A DNA stretch of 64,000 nucleotides from Pseudomonas sp. TH43 (GCF_016650635.1 NZ_JAEKFI010000004.1:310001-374000); one strand, 5' to 3'. Counted from the first letter of the stretch, positions 1 to 9,537 are shown. Notes: a model not told the origin generated them from the sequence alone. A program made the numbers and translations.

Positions 1-295
1 AACAGCTGAAGCCGCACCTGAGCAGATCACAACGCTGGAACAGGCCTTGCGCGACGCCGAGCAGGCCTTGCACGCTGCCGAAGACACGAGCGAGCAGCCT
101 TTGCCTGATTTGCTACGGGTCGAAAAACGGCCCATCGACAGCCATCTGCGCCAATTGAAAACCGAATTGGCCTACGCCCGCGCTGACCTCAACAAACTCG
201 AACGGCGCGCCGACACCGCCACCGAAACCCTCGACAAGGCCCGCGCCCGCCTGCAAGACGCCGAGCGCCAGGTACAAGATCATGTCGCCCCTTGA
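1..295 (+). CDS. rsxC: RnfC/RsxC electron transport complex subunit C, C-terminal fragment
   Basis: Only the last ~97 codons are in the window; the frame is open from base 2 and stops at 293-295. The peptide is Ala/Glu/Gln/Arg-rich and predicted to be largely helical coiled coil, like the long C-terminal tail of proteobacterial RnfC. The assignment rests mainly on context: the stop overlaps the start of rsxD by 14 bases, and rsxD, rsxG, rsxE and nth follow in the order known from Pseudomonas. RnfC is the membrane-associated, NADH-facing iron-sulfur/flavin subunit of the Rnf complex, but the catalytic domains lie upstream of the window and cannot be judged here. Confidence 0.75.
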   Translation, partial: TAEAAPEQITTLEQALRDAEQALHAAEDTSEQPLPDLLRVEKRPIDSHLRQLKTELAYARADLNKLERRADTATETLDKARARLQDAERQVQDHVAP

Positions 296-1265
296 GACGC
301 CGGACGATCGCCTGCAACAGGCAATGAAACGTGTGCTGCTCGCCACGTTGCCGGGGCTGCTCGCATTGTTCTGGCTATACGGTTGGGGCGTGCTGATCAA
401 TCTGATCCTGTCCATCACTACGGCTTTGATCGTTGAAGCGGGTGTCACGCGCTTGCGTCGACAACCGCTACAACCGGTGCTGAGCGACGGCAGCGCGGTG
501 GTCAGCGCGACACTGCTGGCGGCTGCCCTGCCACCTTATTGCCCTTGGTGGTTGACGGTAACGGCGATGGCCTCAGGTTTGTTGCTCGGCAAACATGTGT
601 ACGGCGGCGTCGGCAAAAATCCGTTCAACCCGGCAATGCTCGGATTCGCCTTGGCGATGTTGATGTTTGCACAGCCAATGACCCATTGGCCGGCGCATGG
701 CATGGATGTTGTGGCTGCCGTGCATCAGGTATTCAACGTCGGCTCTGCGCCGGACGCTTGGGTTCAGGCCACGGCGCTGGACAGTCTGCGCATCAACAAA
801 AGCCTGACCATGGATGAGCTGTTCGCCAGCAATCCGGCGTTCGGTCGATTCGGTGGACGCGGTGTGGAATGGGTGAACCTGGCGTTTCTCGCCGGTGGAC
901 TGTTCTTGTTGCAGCGCCGGGTGATCGGCTGGCAGGCGCCGGTCGGCATGCTCGCCAGCCTGTTTGTGGTCAGCCTGCTGTGCTGGAACGGTTCGGGCTC
1001 GGACTCCCATGGGTCACCGCTGTTTCACTTGCTGAGCGGCGCGACCATGCTCGGTGCGTTTTTCATCATTACCGAGCCGGTCTCCGGCGCCAGAAGCGCG
1101 CTCGCTCGCCTGCTGTTTGGCGTCGGCGTCGGGCTGCTGACCTATTTGATTCGCACGTGGGGCGGCTACCCTGACGGCGTCGCGTTTGCGGTGTTGTTGA
1201 TGAATCTATGCGTCCCGACACTCGAGCGTTTTGCCGCCAGCCGCCAGATACAGGTGAGCCCATGA
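282..1265 (+). CDS. rsxD: Rnf electron transport complex subunit D
   Basis: A 327-residue, multi-spanning inner-membrane protein of the RnfD/NqrB family. It carries flavin in the Rnf complex, which couples electron transfer to ion movement; in gammaproteobacteria the complex also keeps SoxR reduced. Family signatures visible are GKNPFNPAMLGFALAMLMF near residue 110 and SGATMLGAFFIITEPVSG near residue 252. The usual covalent-FMN threonine lies in a motif before a PLxxLK-type stretch; here the matching stretch is VQATALDSLR, so Thr164 is the likely attachment site although the preceding SG is replaced. The ATG at 282 overlaps the end of rsxC, and the stop overlaps the rsxG start by 4 bases, so translation is probably coupled. 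Confidence 0.9.
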   Translation: MSPLETPDDRLQQAMKRVLLATLPGLLALFWLYGWGVLINLILSITTALIVEAGVTRLRRQPLQPVLSDGSAVVSATLLAAALPPYCPWWLTVTAMASGLLLGKHVYGGVGKNPFNPAMLGFALAMLMFAQPMTHWPAHGMDVVAAVHQVFNVGSAPDAWVQATALDSLRINKSLTMDELFASNPAFGRFGGRGVEWVNLAFLAGGLFLLQRRVIGWQAPVGMLASLFVVSLLCWNGSGSDSHGSPLFHLLSGATMLGAFFIITEPVSGARSALARLLFGVGVGLLTYLIRTWGGYPDGVAFAVLLMNLCVPTLERFAASRQIQVSP

Positions 1266-1867
1266 ACCGCAGGAGCCGCGTGATGACGCTGGTCTTGCTG
1301 GCGGCCATCGGCCTCGGCGCGACGTATCTGATACAACAACTCAATGCGCCACAGATCGCCGCCGAACAACGTTTGATCGACAGCCGCAAACTGCTCGACG
1401 TGCTACCCGCCGAGGCCTACGACAACCAACCACTGGAACATCCGCTAACTTTGGCCGACATCGCGTTGAGCCACAGTGCCTTGACTGGCGGCTATCGCGC
1501 GACCAAGGGCAGTCAAACCGTCGCAGTCCTGCTGCGGAGTCAGACTCAGGGTTATGCAGGCGTCATCGAGTTGCTGATTGCCATTGATGCCAATGGAAAG
1601 TTACTTGGCGTGAAAACCCTCAGGCAAAACGAAACTCCGGCGCTGGGCGGGCCCATAGGCGACTGGCCAAATACCTGGCTTGCGGCGTTTTCCGGCAAAT
1701 CGAGCAGCGAACCGGCAGACGCAGCCTGGGCATTGAAGAAGGATCAGGGCCAATTCGATCAGATGGCCGGCGCGACCATTACCTCCCGCGCAGCGATCAA
1801 CGCGATTCATGACGCATTGCGTTACTTTGATGACCATCGGATCGCGTTGCTGGGAAGTGGAACATGA
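1262..1867 (+). CDS. rsxG: Rnf electron transport complex subunit G
   Basis: A 201-residue protein with one N-terminal membrane anchor (residues ~8-25) and a periplasmic FMN-binding domain. The ATG at 1262 is chosen because it lies in the 4-base overlap with rsxD and starts directly before the anchor; an upstream in-frame start at 1208 would lie inside rsxD. The flavinylation region reads DQMAGATITSRAAINAI; the family consensus is SGATxTS, so the first serine is alanine here, while the acceptor threonines are kept. Family role: covalently bound FMN carrier between RnfC/RnfB and the membrane subunits. The stop overlaps the rsxE start (ATGA). Confidence 0.88.
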   Translation: MNRRSRVMTLVLLAAIGLGATYLIQQLNAPQIAAEQRLIDSRKLLDVLPAEAYDNQPLEHPLTLADIALSHSALTGGYRATKGSQTVAVLLRSQTQGYAGVIELLIAIDANGKLLGVKTLRQNETPALGGPIGDWPNTWLAAFSGKSSSEPADAAWALKKDQGQFDQMAGATITSRAAINAIHDALRYFDDHRIALLGSGT

Positions 1868-2433
1868 ACCTGTCGAATGCTCTGATGCTCTCGCTGCTGC
1901 TGGGTGCTACTGAAACATTGGCGGGCGCATTGGTCATCCTACTGATGTTTGCCACGGTAGTCGGTGCTTATGGCGCATGCATGGCACTGCTGCGCTCGCG
2001 ACTGACGGGGGCCAGTGCATTGCTGGCCAGTCTGCTGCTCGCGGCGACGTTGACCAGTTGTGCAGACATTCTTGCGCAACGCTGGTTTCTGCCGTGGCAT
2101 CAGTCGGTAAGTCTGTATATCGGTCTGATCGCGTTGCAATGCGTGGTGCTGGAGTGCCATGGCTTCTTTCGCCAACCGCTGACCGACCGTTTCAGGCTCT
2201 GCGGTCTATTCGGCGGGCTGATGCTGCTACTCGCGGCACTGCGCGAACTCATCGGCCACGGCAGCCTCGGTCACGGACTATCCGAACACTGGCAAGGTCT
2301 GGTTTTATTCAGCGAGGGCCTGCATCTGATGACGCTGGTTCCCGGCGCCTTCATATTTCTGGGGCTGCTCCTTGCGGCCCGTCAGGCGTGGACTCGCTCG
2401 CACTCTATTTCCAAGGAATCGCATCGCCCATGA
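1864..2433 (+). CDS. rsxE: Rnf-Nqr family membrane subunit, RnfE-like, short N-terminus
   Basis: A 189-residue membrane protein with about six hydrophobic segments. Position between rsxG and nth, and the LQCVVLECHGFF and LLAALRELIGHGSLG stretches, match RnfE (family TNCIVLGRAEAF and LGALREILGNG). It is shorter than typical RnfE (~230 residues): the N-terminal NNPALVQLLGLCP region is absent, so only the second of the two half-channel cysteines (LQC) is visible. The reading frame upstream of 1864 hits a stop at 1831, so no longer start exists. ATGA overlaps join it to rsxG and nth. It may be a divergent subunit with altered iron-sulfur coordination. Confidence 0.78.
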   Translation: MNLSNALMLSLLLGATETLAGALVILLMFATVVGAYGACMALLRSRLTGASALLASLLLAATLTSCADILAQRWFLPWHQSVSLYIGLIALQCVVLECHGFFRQPLTDRFRLCGLFGGLMLLLAALRELIGHGSLGHGLSEHWQGLVLFSEGLHLMTLVPGAFIFLGLLLAARQAWTRSHSISKESHRP

Positions 2434-3068
2434 ATGCCGCAAAACGTCTTGAGATCTTTCGCAGACTGCATGAAGACAATCCCGAGCCGAAGACCGAATT
2501 GGCCTACTCCTCGCCCTTCGAGTTGCTGATTGCGGTGATTCTCTCGGCGCAATCCACCGATGTCGGCGTCAACAAGGCCACGGCGAAGCTGTTTCCGGTC
2601 GCCAACACTCCGGCAGCGATTCACGCCCTGGGCGTTGAAGGATTGTCCGAGTACATCAAGACTATCGGTCTGTACAACAGCAAAGCGAAAAACGTCATCG
2701 AGACTTGCCGCTTATTGGTCGAGCGCCACAACAGTGAAGTGCCGCAGACGCGCGAAGAGCTCGAAGCTCTGCCCGGTGTGGGCCGCAAGACCGCCAACGT
2801 TGTGCTCAACACTGCTTTTCGCCAGTTGACCATGGCCGTCGACACGCACATTTTCCGCGTCAGCAACCGCACCGGCATCGCCCCCGGCAAGAACGTGGTC
2901 GAGGTGGAAAAGAAACTGATGAAGTTTGTACCAAAGGAATTCCTGCTCGACTCCCATCACTGGTTGATTCTGCACGGACGCTACGTGTGTCTGGCACGTA
3001 AGCCGCGCTGCGGCAGCTGCCGGATCGAAGACTTGTGTGAATACAAAGGCAAAACCTCGGACGATTGA
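2430..3068 (+). CDS. nth: Endonuclease III (DNA glycosylase/AP lyase)
   Basis: A 212-residue base-excision repair enzyme that removes oxidised pyrimidines and nicks abasic sites. The sequence shows the helix-hairpin-helix LPGVGRKTANVVLN (residues ~114-127), the catalytic lysine in that motif, the catalytic aspartate in VDTHIFRVSNR, and the C-terminal 4Fe-4S ligand set C-x6-C-x2-C-x5-C (CLARKPRCGSCRIEDLC). Start at 2430 is supported by the ATGA overlap with rsxE and by alignment with family N-termini (MNAAKRLEIFRRL); the frame stays open much further upstream, but that is inside rsxE. Being last in the rnf operon matches other pseudomonads. Confidence 0.96.
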   Translation: MNAAKRLEIFRRLHEDNPEPKTELAYSSPFELLIAVILSAQSTDVGVNKATAKLFPVANTPAAIHALGVEGLSEYIKTIGLYNSKAKNVIETCRLLVERHNSEVPQTREELEALPGVGRKTANVVLNTAFRQLTMAVDTHIFRVSNRTGIAPGKNVVEVEKKLMKFVPKEFLLDSHHWLILHGRYVCLARKPRCGSCRIEDLCEYKGKTSDD

Positions 3069-3174
3069 CTGGCTATTAGGTTTATTGATTCATCGATTGA
3101 AAAAATCTTTTTTACCCGCTGCTGGAATGTCGATATAAGGAGCGCCAAAGGCATTCTTAGCCGGGAGTCAGCTT

Positions 3175-3351
3175 ATGAGTAGCGACAAAGAGCAACTGGA
3201 AATAGATGACGATATCGCTGCAGAGACTGATGACGCAGAACCAGTGGTTGAGGTCGCCAAGACCAATCTGAGCAAGCGCCGCACTATCGATAACTTGCTG
3301 GAGGAGCGCCGTTTGCAGAAGCAATTGGCCGATTACGATTTTGATGACTGA
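3175..3351 (+). CDS. Small acidic protein, PA3496-family putative envelope integrity protein
   Basis: A 58-residue ORF (starts MSSDKEQLEIDDDI, ends KQLADYDFDD) with two parts: a very acidic N-terminal ~27 residues and a basic/helical stretch (LSKRRTIDNLLEERRLQKQL). In Pseudomonas a small gene of this type follows nth, which supports the assignment. An AAGGAG-like ribosome site is seen upstream (around 3137-3142), further than ideal, and a GGGAG lies at 3162-3166. A rho-independent terminator follows at once. No enzymatic motif is seen; the family name is recalled from annotation and function is uncertain. Confidence 0.7.
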   Translation: MSSDKEQLEIDDDIAAETDDAEPVVEVAKTNLSKRRTIDNLLEERRLQKQLADYDFDD

Positions 3352-3360
3352 TACTTGAAA

Positions 3361-3385
3361 GCCTCCCGGAACGGAGGCTTTTTAC
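3361..3385 (+). terminator. Rho-independent terminator after the nth-linked small gene
   Basis: GCCTCC / GGAGGC stem around CGGAAC, followed by a run of T. It closes the rnf-nth transcription unit. Confidence 0.8.
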
Positions 3386-3440
3386 TTTCTGCTGATTGCT
3401 GAACTTGATCGGCCCATGATCCCGTCAGCGGTCGAAATGA

Positions 3441-4067
3441 TCAGACAAGCCCATTACGCTGCGCCAATTCGATCAGATCAACCAGAGAGCGTGCGTTCAG
3501 TTTCAATAACAAACGTGTCTTGTAGGTGCTGACGGTCTTGTTGCTTAAAAACATACCGTCGGCAATTTCCTTGTTGGTCTTGCCCCGTGCCAGCTGTTGC
3601 AAGACCATCATTTCCCGCCCGGAAAGGCGATCCACCATATCGGCTTCACTGGCATTGCCCAAACTGGTACGTACCGTATGCAATGCCTGGTTGGGGAAAT
3701 AACTATAACCTGACAATACCGCTTTGATTGCACTGAGCAACTCGGTCAGGTCCTGCTGCTTGCAGACATAACCGGCGGCGCCCGACTGCATGCAACGCAT
3801 GGAAAAGTGCCCCGGTGCCTGAGAAGTCAAAACCAGCACTTTCATTGGCATGGCCACCGAACTCAATCGGGCAATAACTTCCAGACCATCAAGTTTGGGA
3901 ATACCGATATCCAGTATCACGATGTCCGGCATTTGTTCGCGAGCCAGTTGTAACGCGTCCACACCGTTATCTGTTTCCGCAATGACTTCGTAGCCATGAC
4001 GCTCCATCAGCATACGTACCGCGAGACGAATGACGGGGTGATCATCCACGATCAGCACTTTATTCAT
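3441..4067 (-). CDS. NarL/FixJ-type response regulator (BvgA/EvgA-like)
   Basis: A 208-residue two-component regulator. The receiver domain (residues 1-~120) has the acidic pair DD at 8-9, the phospho-acceptor Asp53 in VILDIGIP, and the Thr/Lys region (VLTSQ ... KQQDL). A LuxR-type helix-turn-helix occupies ~145-208 (LSGREMMVLQQLARGKTNKEIADGMFLSNKTVSTYKTRLLLKL). Start ATG at 4067 is preferred over the further upstream in-frame start because MNKVLIVDDHP is the family N-terminus. No cognate histidine kinase is adjacent, so it is an orphan regulator in this window. The N-terminus resembles BvgA, which is a similarity only and not a functional claim. Confidence 0.88.
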   Translation of the reverse strand: MNKVLIVDDHPVIRLAVRMLMERHGYEVIAETDNGVDALQLAREQMPDIVILDIGIPKLDGLEVIARLSSVAMPMKVLVLTSQAPGHFSMRCMQSGAAGYVCKQQDLTELLSAIKAVLSGYSYFPNQALHTVRTSLGNASEADMVDRLSGREMMVLQQLARGKTNKEIADGMFLSNKTVSTYKTRLLLKLNARSLVDLIELAQRNGLV

Positions 4068-4547
4068 GGGCAGGTCCAATTTCGCTGTTCGAATTTCTAG
4101 AGCCCGCACCTTAGCTTAGTCATATCGCCTGTGGCATGGCGTTGTTCTCTTGCACTTGCAGCGAAAGACATGCCCTACAACCAATAAAGATTATTCCTAC
4201 AAAAAATGCATTTGAAACGTTCAGGCAAACTGTACGTGCGGCTTTTGAGCGTCTTTTTGGCCGAGGAGCCCTGCGAATTTTTACCCATCCCGACAGCGAC
4301 TCTAAATACTGATTCTCCCGGATCAGCCAGCCCAACTTTGGCCACTTCAGATAGCTATTCTGCGGATCACCGGAGCGCACCGAGTTCTACAGAACAAGTT
4401 AGCAACATCCTTGACGACTACCGACAAAACTCTGCAACAAGAAACTTCCAGACAGCAGATACCTTTTGATACCGGCCACCGACACTAATAACATCAACCA
4501 ACCAGGCACTCACTAAAACACACTGCTCACAACAGAGGACAATTTCC
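4068..4547. other. Intergenic region, no convincing gene
   Basis: About 480 bases between the divergent response regulator and the unknown membrane protein. It is AT-richer than its surroundings. Short ORFs on both strands (4206-4469 plus, 4120-4380 minus) overlap one another and show no domain or good ribosome site. It presumably holds promoters for both flanking genes; none could be pinned down. Confidence 0.5.
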
Positions 4548-5192
4548 ATGAAAAAAAAGAACACGCTTAATATAAAAAAAAGAATAACCAACCCCATGAC
4601 AATCATTGGCATATTTGCCTTGATCTCGGAGACGTCGGCTGCGGTATCCCTGCCGTTTCTGGACAATACCGAGCGCGAAATTTATATCTGGTTCCTGATC
4701 AGTTTCCCCTTCTATCTGTTACTGCTTTTTTTTATCACCCTCAACTTCAACTATCTTTCTCTCTACGCCCCCTCTGACTTCGATAGCGACGACCACTTCC
4801 TGAAGGCGCTTGAAGATCATAAAAACACGGCAAACCCGCAAGAAAAACGTCGCACCGACAACGCACCCGATCCTCCAGTGGTGGAACGCCGCGTAACTTC
4901 GCTGTGGGTCGAATACGCCGTTCAACTGTCCAAACCTTCGAGCTTACTGTCCATCATCGATGTACGTCTGATCAACACTCAGATTGAGCTGGATAAATTA
5001 AAAGAAGCATTCCCATTACACGGAAAACAGTCTAGCCAGATCATTATGTTTTTGACTGATTCAACTTCCGATGCATTATTCAAGCAAGTTGCTCTCAGCC
5101 ACAGCAAACACATCAAGAAGACCACAGGCAGTACGCTTTACCTTGTCTATAACGTGTGTACGAGAATGGCGACAATACTGAAAGGAAATTGA
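4548..5192 (+). CDS. Unknown membrane-anchored protein
   Basis: A 214-residue protein of unknown function. The N-terminus is strongly basic (MKKKNTLNIKKRITNP), followed by a hydrophobic segment (~16-34) and a second transmembrane segment (~47-69, rich in Phe and Leu). The remaining ~145 residues are hydrophilic and probably cytoplasmic, containing PPVVERRVTSLWVEYAVQL. Ribosome site AGGACAATTTCC precedes the ATG at 4548. The 5' part is unusually A-rich for this genome, which suggests acquisition or weak constraint. It converges on argG with a shared terminator. No family recognised. Confidence 0.6.
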   Translation: MKKKNTLNIKKRITNPMTIIGIFALISETSAAVSLPFLDNTEREIYIWFLISFPFYLLLLFFITLNFNYLSLYAPSDFDSDDHFLKALEDHKNTANPQEKRRTDNAPDPPVVERRVTSLWVEYAVQLSKPSSLLSIIDVRLINTQIELDKLKEAFPLHGKQSSQIIMFLTDSTSDALFKQVALSHSKHIKKTTGSTLYLVYNVCTRMATILKGN

Positions 5193-5288
5193 CGGACAGG
5201 AGACGTTCTTGGAAAGAACAATGGGCACACCGTTGAATGGGTGCGACGCATTAAACGAGTCAGGCAAGCGAGAGAAAGGGCTTGAGCA

Positions 5289-5326
5289 ATAGCGCCCTCG
5301 TCAGAATGACAAGGGCGCTATTTATA
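5289..5326. terminator. Bidirectional terminator between unknown membrane gene and argG
   Basis: Perfect 10-bp stem ATAGCGCCCT / AGGGCGCTAT with a short loop, between two convergent genes; T-rich on the plus side and A-rich on the other. Confidence 0.75.
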
Positions 5327-5343
5327 CTGCGCGTCTGAAGTAA

Positions 5344-6561
<1,218 letters not shown>

Positions 6562-6615
6562 GCCATCACTCCACGGGGTTCTACGGAAAGCCGAGGAGTC
6601 TACCGCCCAAACGCG

Positions 6616-6657
6616 ATAATTTACAGAGGCGCGACAGCTTAAGACGACAAAGCGACA
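6616..6657 (-). promoter_or_regulatory. Tandem ArgR-like operator upstream of argG
   Basis: Read on the minus strand there are two TGTCGC cores spaced exactly 21 bases (6652-6657 and 6631-6636). The argG-proximal one fits the Pseudomonas ArgR half-site TGTCGC-N8-AA-N5 fully (AA at 6621-6622); the distal one has CT in place of AA. The 21-base tandem spacing is what is described for P. aeruginosa ArgR. Binding itself is inferred. Confidence 0.6.
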
Positions 6658-6690
6658 GAATCTGTCGAGAGCGCGACGATGACCGGCGGG

Positions 6691-7611
6691 TCAGGAAGTC
6701 GCCGCGGTATTGGCTGGAGTGCTGGCTTGCGGTGCTGGAACCGCAGTGGGTGCTACCCGCGCCAGTTTTACATTGACCCGACGGTTTTTCGCGCGATTGG
6801 CCGCGTTGGTGTTCGGCACGATGGGATATTGCTCGCCATGGAAACGCACGGTGATCTGCGATTCCTGAATGCCATTGGCCTTGAAGAAATCGACCACTGC
6901 CAGCGCGCGGCGGCGCGACAGTTCGCGGTTGGTCAGGCGATTGCCGCTGTTGTCGGAATGGCCGTCGAGTTCGATGTGATTGACCGTCGGATCGGCCTTC
7001 ATGAACTCAAGCATCACTTGCAGTTTGGCCTTGGCGGCGGCATCGAGGTCAACGCCTTCGCCGGGGAAGCCGATCTGCGACTGTTTGATCTGATCGAAAT
7101 TCTGCGGCAGCAATTTCGCTACACAGGTCTGATAGTCGTTAAACGCCTTGCTGAACTTCACCGGCAATAAACGCACTTCCGACACGCGGCCATCGCCCGA
7201 AGCGCGACGCACGACCGGACTGCGTCCATCCAGCAGGCCACTGATCAGACCGCCGGCCTGAGATTGCGAACTGTTGAACAAGACGTTGCCGCTACCGAGC
7301 CTGACATTGCCCAGATTGATGTCGCCACGTCCTGGCTGCCACGGTGCAGCCGCTGCCAGCAGCGTCGCCGAGCCACCGCCGAGCATGGCGTTGTAGGCAT
7401 TCAGACGAAATATCGCCTGTTCGCCGGCCTTGCGCACGAATTCACCCGAGCCGAAATCAGTGATCGGTTGTGTCAGGCGGCATTCGAACTTGTCGCCGGC
7501 GACCGTCCACTCAATGTTCTCCAGGCGAGTCTGGTAGGTGAGCGCCATCGCGGGAAGGCTGGCAAACACACTGAGCAAGGCTAAATAACGCTGGCGCACG
7601 GGAGGCTCCAT
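6691..7611 (-). CDS. motY: MotY-like OmpA-family flagellar stator accessory protein
   Basis: A ~306-residue exported protein. A signal peptide (residues ~6-23, ending AMA) precedes an N-terminal MotY-type domain (YQTRLENIEWTVAGDKFECRL) and a C-terminal OmpA/peptidoglycan-binding domain with HIELDGHSDNSG and NRELSRRRALAVVDFF. In Pseudomonas motY lies between argG and pyrC, as here, and it helps hold MotAB/MotCD stators of the polar flagellum at the cell wall. The ATG at 7611 is chosen because it gives a compact signal peptide; a GTG at 7626 would add five residues. The tail is Pro/Ala/Thr-rich. Confidence 0.88.
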   Translation of the reverse strand: MEPPVRQRYLALLSVFASLPAMALTYQTRLENIEWTVAGDKFECRLTQPITDFGSGEFVRKAGEQAIFRLNAYNAMLGGGSATLLAAAAPWQPGRGDINLGNVRLGSGNVLFNSSQSQAGGLISGLLDGRSPVVRRASGDGRVSEVRLLPVKFSKAFNDYQTCVAKLLPQNFDQIKQSQIGFPGEGVDLDAAAKAKLQVMLEFMKADPTVNHIELDGHSDNSGNRLTNRELSRRRALAVVDFFKANGIQESQITVRFHGEQYPIVPNTNAANRAKNRRVNVKLARVAPTAVPAPQASTPANTAATS

Positions 7612-7759
7612 TGGCTTCTGAAACACAAAGACCGATTCACACTATGTTTACGGCATACGTACGGGATATCGGAAGCTTCCCGCAAAACTTGATAGCGAGT
7701 GCCTGCAAGAGTCTTTTCCGGTAGCATTCGCCTCAGTTTGACCCGCCTGGAATCCCCTC

Positions 7760-8806
7760 ATGTCCGACCGCCTGACCCTGCTGCGTCCCGACGACTGGCA
7801 TATTCATCTTCGCGATGGTGCCGTGTTGACCAATACCGTTGCCGATGTTGCGCGCACGTTTGGTCGCGCCATCATCATGCCCAATCTGGTACCTCCGGTG
7901 CGCAACGCCGCTGAAGCCGACGGCTATCGCCAGCGGATTCTCGCTGCCCGCCCGGCCGGCAGTCGCTTTGAGCCGCTGATGGTGCTGTACCTCACCGACC
8001 GCACCCAGCCCGAAGAAATTCGTGAAGCCAAGGCCAGCGGATTCGTGTACGCCGCCAAGCTGTATCCGGCTGGCGCCACCACCAACTCCGACTCCGGGGT
8101 GACCAGCATCGACAAGATTCTGCCGGCGCTGGAAGCCATGGCCGAAGTCGGCATGCCGCTGCTGATCCACGGTGAAGTTACCCGTAGCGACGTCGACGTG
8201 TTCGACCGCGAAAAGATTTTCATCGATGAGCATATGCGTCGTGTGGTCGAGCGCTTCCCGACGCTGAAAGTGGTGTTTGAACACATCACCACCGGCGACG
8301 CCGTGCAGTTCGTCAACGAGGCTTCGGCCAACGTCGGCGCGACCATCACCGCGCATCACCTGCTCTACAACCGCAATCACATGCTGGTGGGCGGGATTCG
8401 GCCGCACTTCTATTGCCTGCCGATCCTCAAGCGCAACACGCACCAGGAAGCCCTGCTCGACGCTGCCACCAGCGGCAGCGCGAAGTTCTTCCTCGGCACC
8501 GATTCGGCACCGCACGCCCAGCACGCCAAGGAAGCCGCCTGCGGCTGCGCCGGCTGCTACACCGCGTACGCCGCCATCGAAATGTATGCCGAAGCCTTTG
8601 AACAGCGTAATGCCCTGGACAAGCTCGAAGCGTTCGCCAGCCTCAACGGCCCGCGCTTCTACGGCCTGCCAGCCAACACCGATCGCATCACCCTGGTTCG
8701 TGAAGAATGGACCGCCCCGACCAGCCTGCCATTCGGCGAGCTGACCGTTATCCCGCTGCGCGCCGGTGAAAAACTGCGCTGGCGCCTGCTGGAGGAACAC
8801 GCGTGA
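7760..8806 (+). CDS. pyrC: Dihydroorotase
   Basis: A 348-residue zinc metalloenzyme that closes carbamoyl-aspartate to dihydroorotate in pyrimidine synthesis. Visible metal-binding features are WHIHLRDG (residues ~14-21), the carbamylated-lysine region YAAKLYPAGATTNSDSGV (~95-112), HGE and EHITT histidines, and the catalytic Asp region FFLGTDSAPH (~240-249). Length matches the class II PyrC of enterobacteria. The stop overlaps the rnt start (4 bases), making a two-gene operon as in other pseudomonads. It is divergent from motY. Confidence 0.97.
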   Translation: MSDRLTLLRPDDWHIHLRDGAVLTNTVADVARTFGRAIIMPNLVPPVRNAAEADGYRQRILAARPAGSRFEPLMVLYLTDRTQPEEIREAKASGFVYAAKLYPAGATTNSDSGVTSIDKILPALEAMAEVGMPLLIHGEVTRSDVDVFDREKIFIDEHMRRVVERFPTLKVVFEHITTGDAVQFVNEASANVGATITAHHLLYNRNHMLVGGIRPHFYCLPILKRNTHQEALLDAATSGSAKFFLGTDSAPHAQHAKEAACGCAGCYTAYAAIEMYAEAFEQRNALDKLEAFASLNGPRFYGLPANTDRITLVREEWTAPTSLPFGELTVIPLRAGEKLRWRLLEEHA

Positions 8807-9480
8807 GTGAAGACCATTTCGACGACGAACTGGACGGTCAAAGTGGTGGTGGCGGTTCCCGTCATCCGATGGCAGCACGCTTTCGCGGCTACCTGCCGGT
8901 GGTCGTCGACGTAGAAACCGGTGGCTTCAACTCGGCCACCGATGCGTTGCTGGAGATTGCTGCGACCACCATCGCCATGGATGAAAAGGGTTTTGTTTAT
9001 CCCGACCACACTTACTTCTTCCGTGTTGAGCCGTTCGAAGGCGCCAACATCGAAGCGGCGGCGCTGGAGTTCACCGGGATCAAGCTCGATCACCCGCTGC
9101 GCATGGCGGTCAGCGAAGAAACCGCGCTGACCGACATCTTCCGTGGCATCCGCAAGGCGCTGAAGGCCAATGGCTGCAAGCGCGCGATTCTGGTCGGCCA
9201 CAACAGCAGCTTCGACCTCGGCTTCCTGAACGCCGCCGTTGCGCGGCTGGACATGAAGCGCAACCCGTTTCACCCGTTCTCCAGTTTCGATACCGCGACA
9301 CTGGCTGGCCTGGCGTACGGTCAAACCGTACTGGCAAAAGCCTGTCAGGCAGCCGACATCGATTTCGATGGCCGTGAGGCGCACTCGGCGCGTTACGACA
9401 CCGAGAAAACCGCTGAGCTGTTCTGTGGCATCGTCAACCGCTGGAAACAGATGGGCGGCTGGGAAGACTTCGACGACTGA
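8803..9480 (+). CDS. rnt: Ribonuclease T
   Basis: A 225-residue DEDDh 3'-5' exoribonuclease that trims tRNA CCA ends and matures other stable RNAs. Exonuclease motifs: VVDVETGGFN (residues ~32-41), LVGHNSSFDLGFL (~130-142), and the terminal HSARYDTEKTAELF that carries the general-base His and last Asp. GTG start at 8803 overlaps the pyrC stop and is preceded by GGAGGA at 8791-8796. A strong terminator follows. Confidence 0.96.
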   Translation: MSEDHFDDELDGQSGGGGSRHPMAARFRGYLPVVVDVETGGFNSATDALLEIAATTIAMDEKGFVYPDHTYFFRVEPFEGANIEAAALEFTGIKLDHPLRMAVSEETALTDIFRGIRKALKANGCKRAILVGHNSSFDLGFLNAAVARLDMKRNPFHPFSSFDTATLAGLAYGQTVLAKACQAADIDFDGREAHSARYDTEKTAELFCGIVNRWKQMGGWEDFDD

Positions 9481-9502
9481 TACTCGTCGGATTTCTATCG
9501 AG

Positions 9503-9537
9503 CATAAAAAAACCGGCCACTTGGGCCGGTTTTTTGT
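9503..9537. terminator. Bidirectional terminator, left copy of a 35-bp direct repeat
   Basis: A7-CCGGCC-ACTTG-GGCCGG-T6: a perfect stem with A and T tracts, working for rnt on the plus strand and for the toxin-antitoxin pair on the minus strand. The same 35 bases (with one extra T) recur at 10590-10625. Confidence 0.85.

Noticed and set aside
4206..4469. Short plus ORF (87 codons) before the unknown membrane gene
   Set aside because: No ribosome site, no domain, overlaps an equally weak minus ORF.
7733..8878. 381-codon ORF antisense to pyrC
   Set aside because: Overlaps pyrC entirely and shows no domain.
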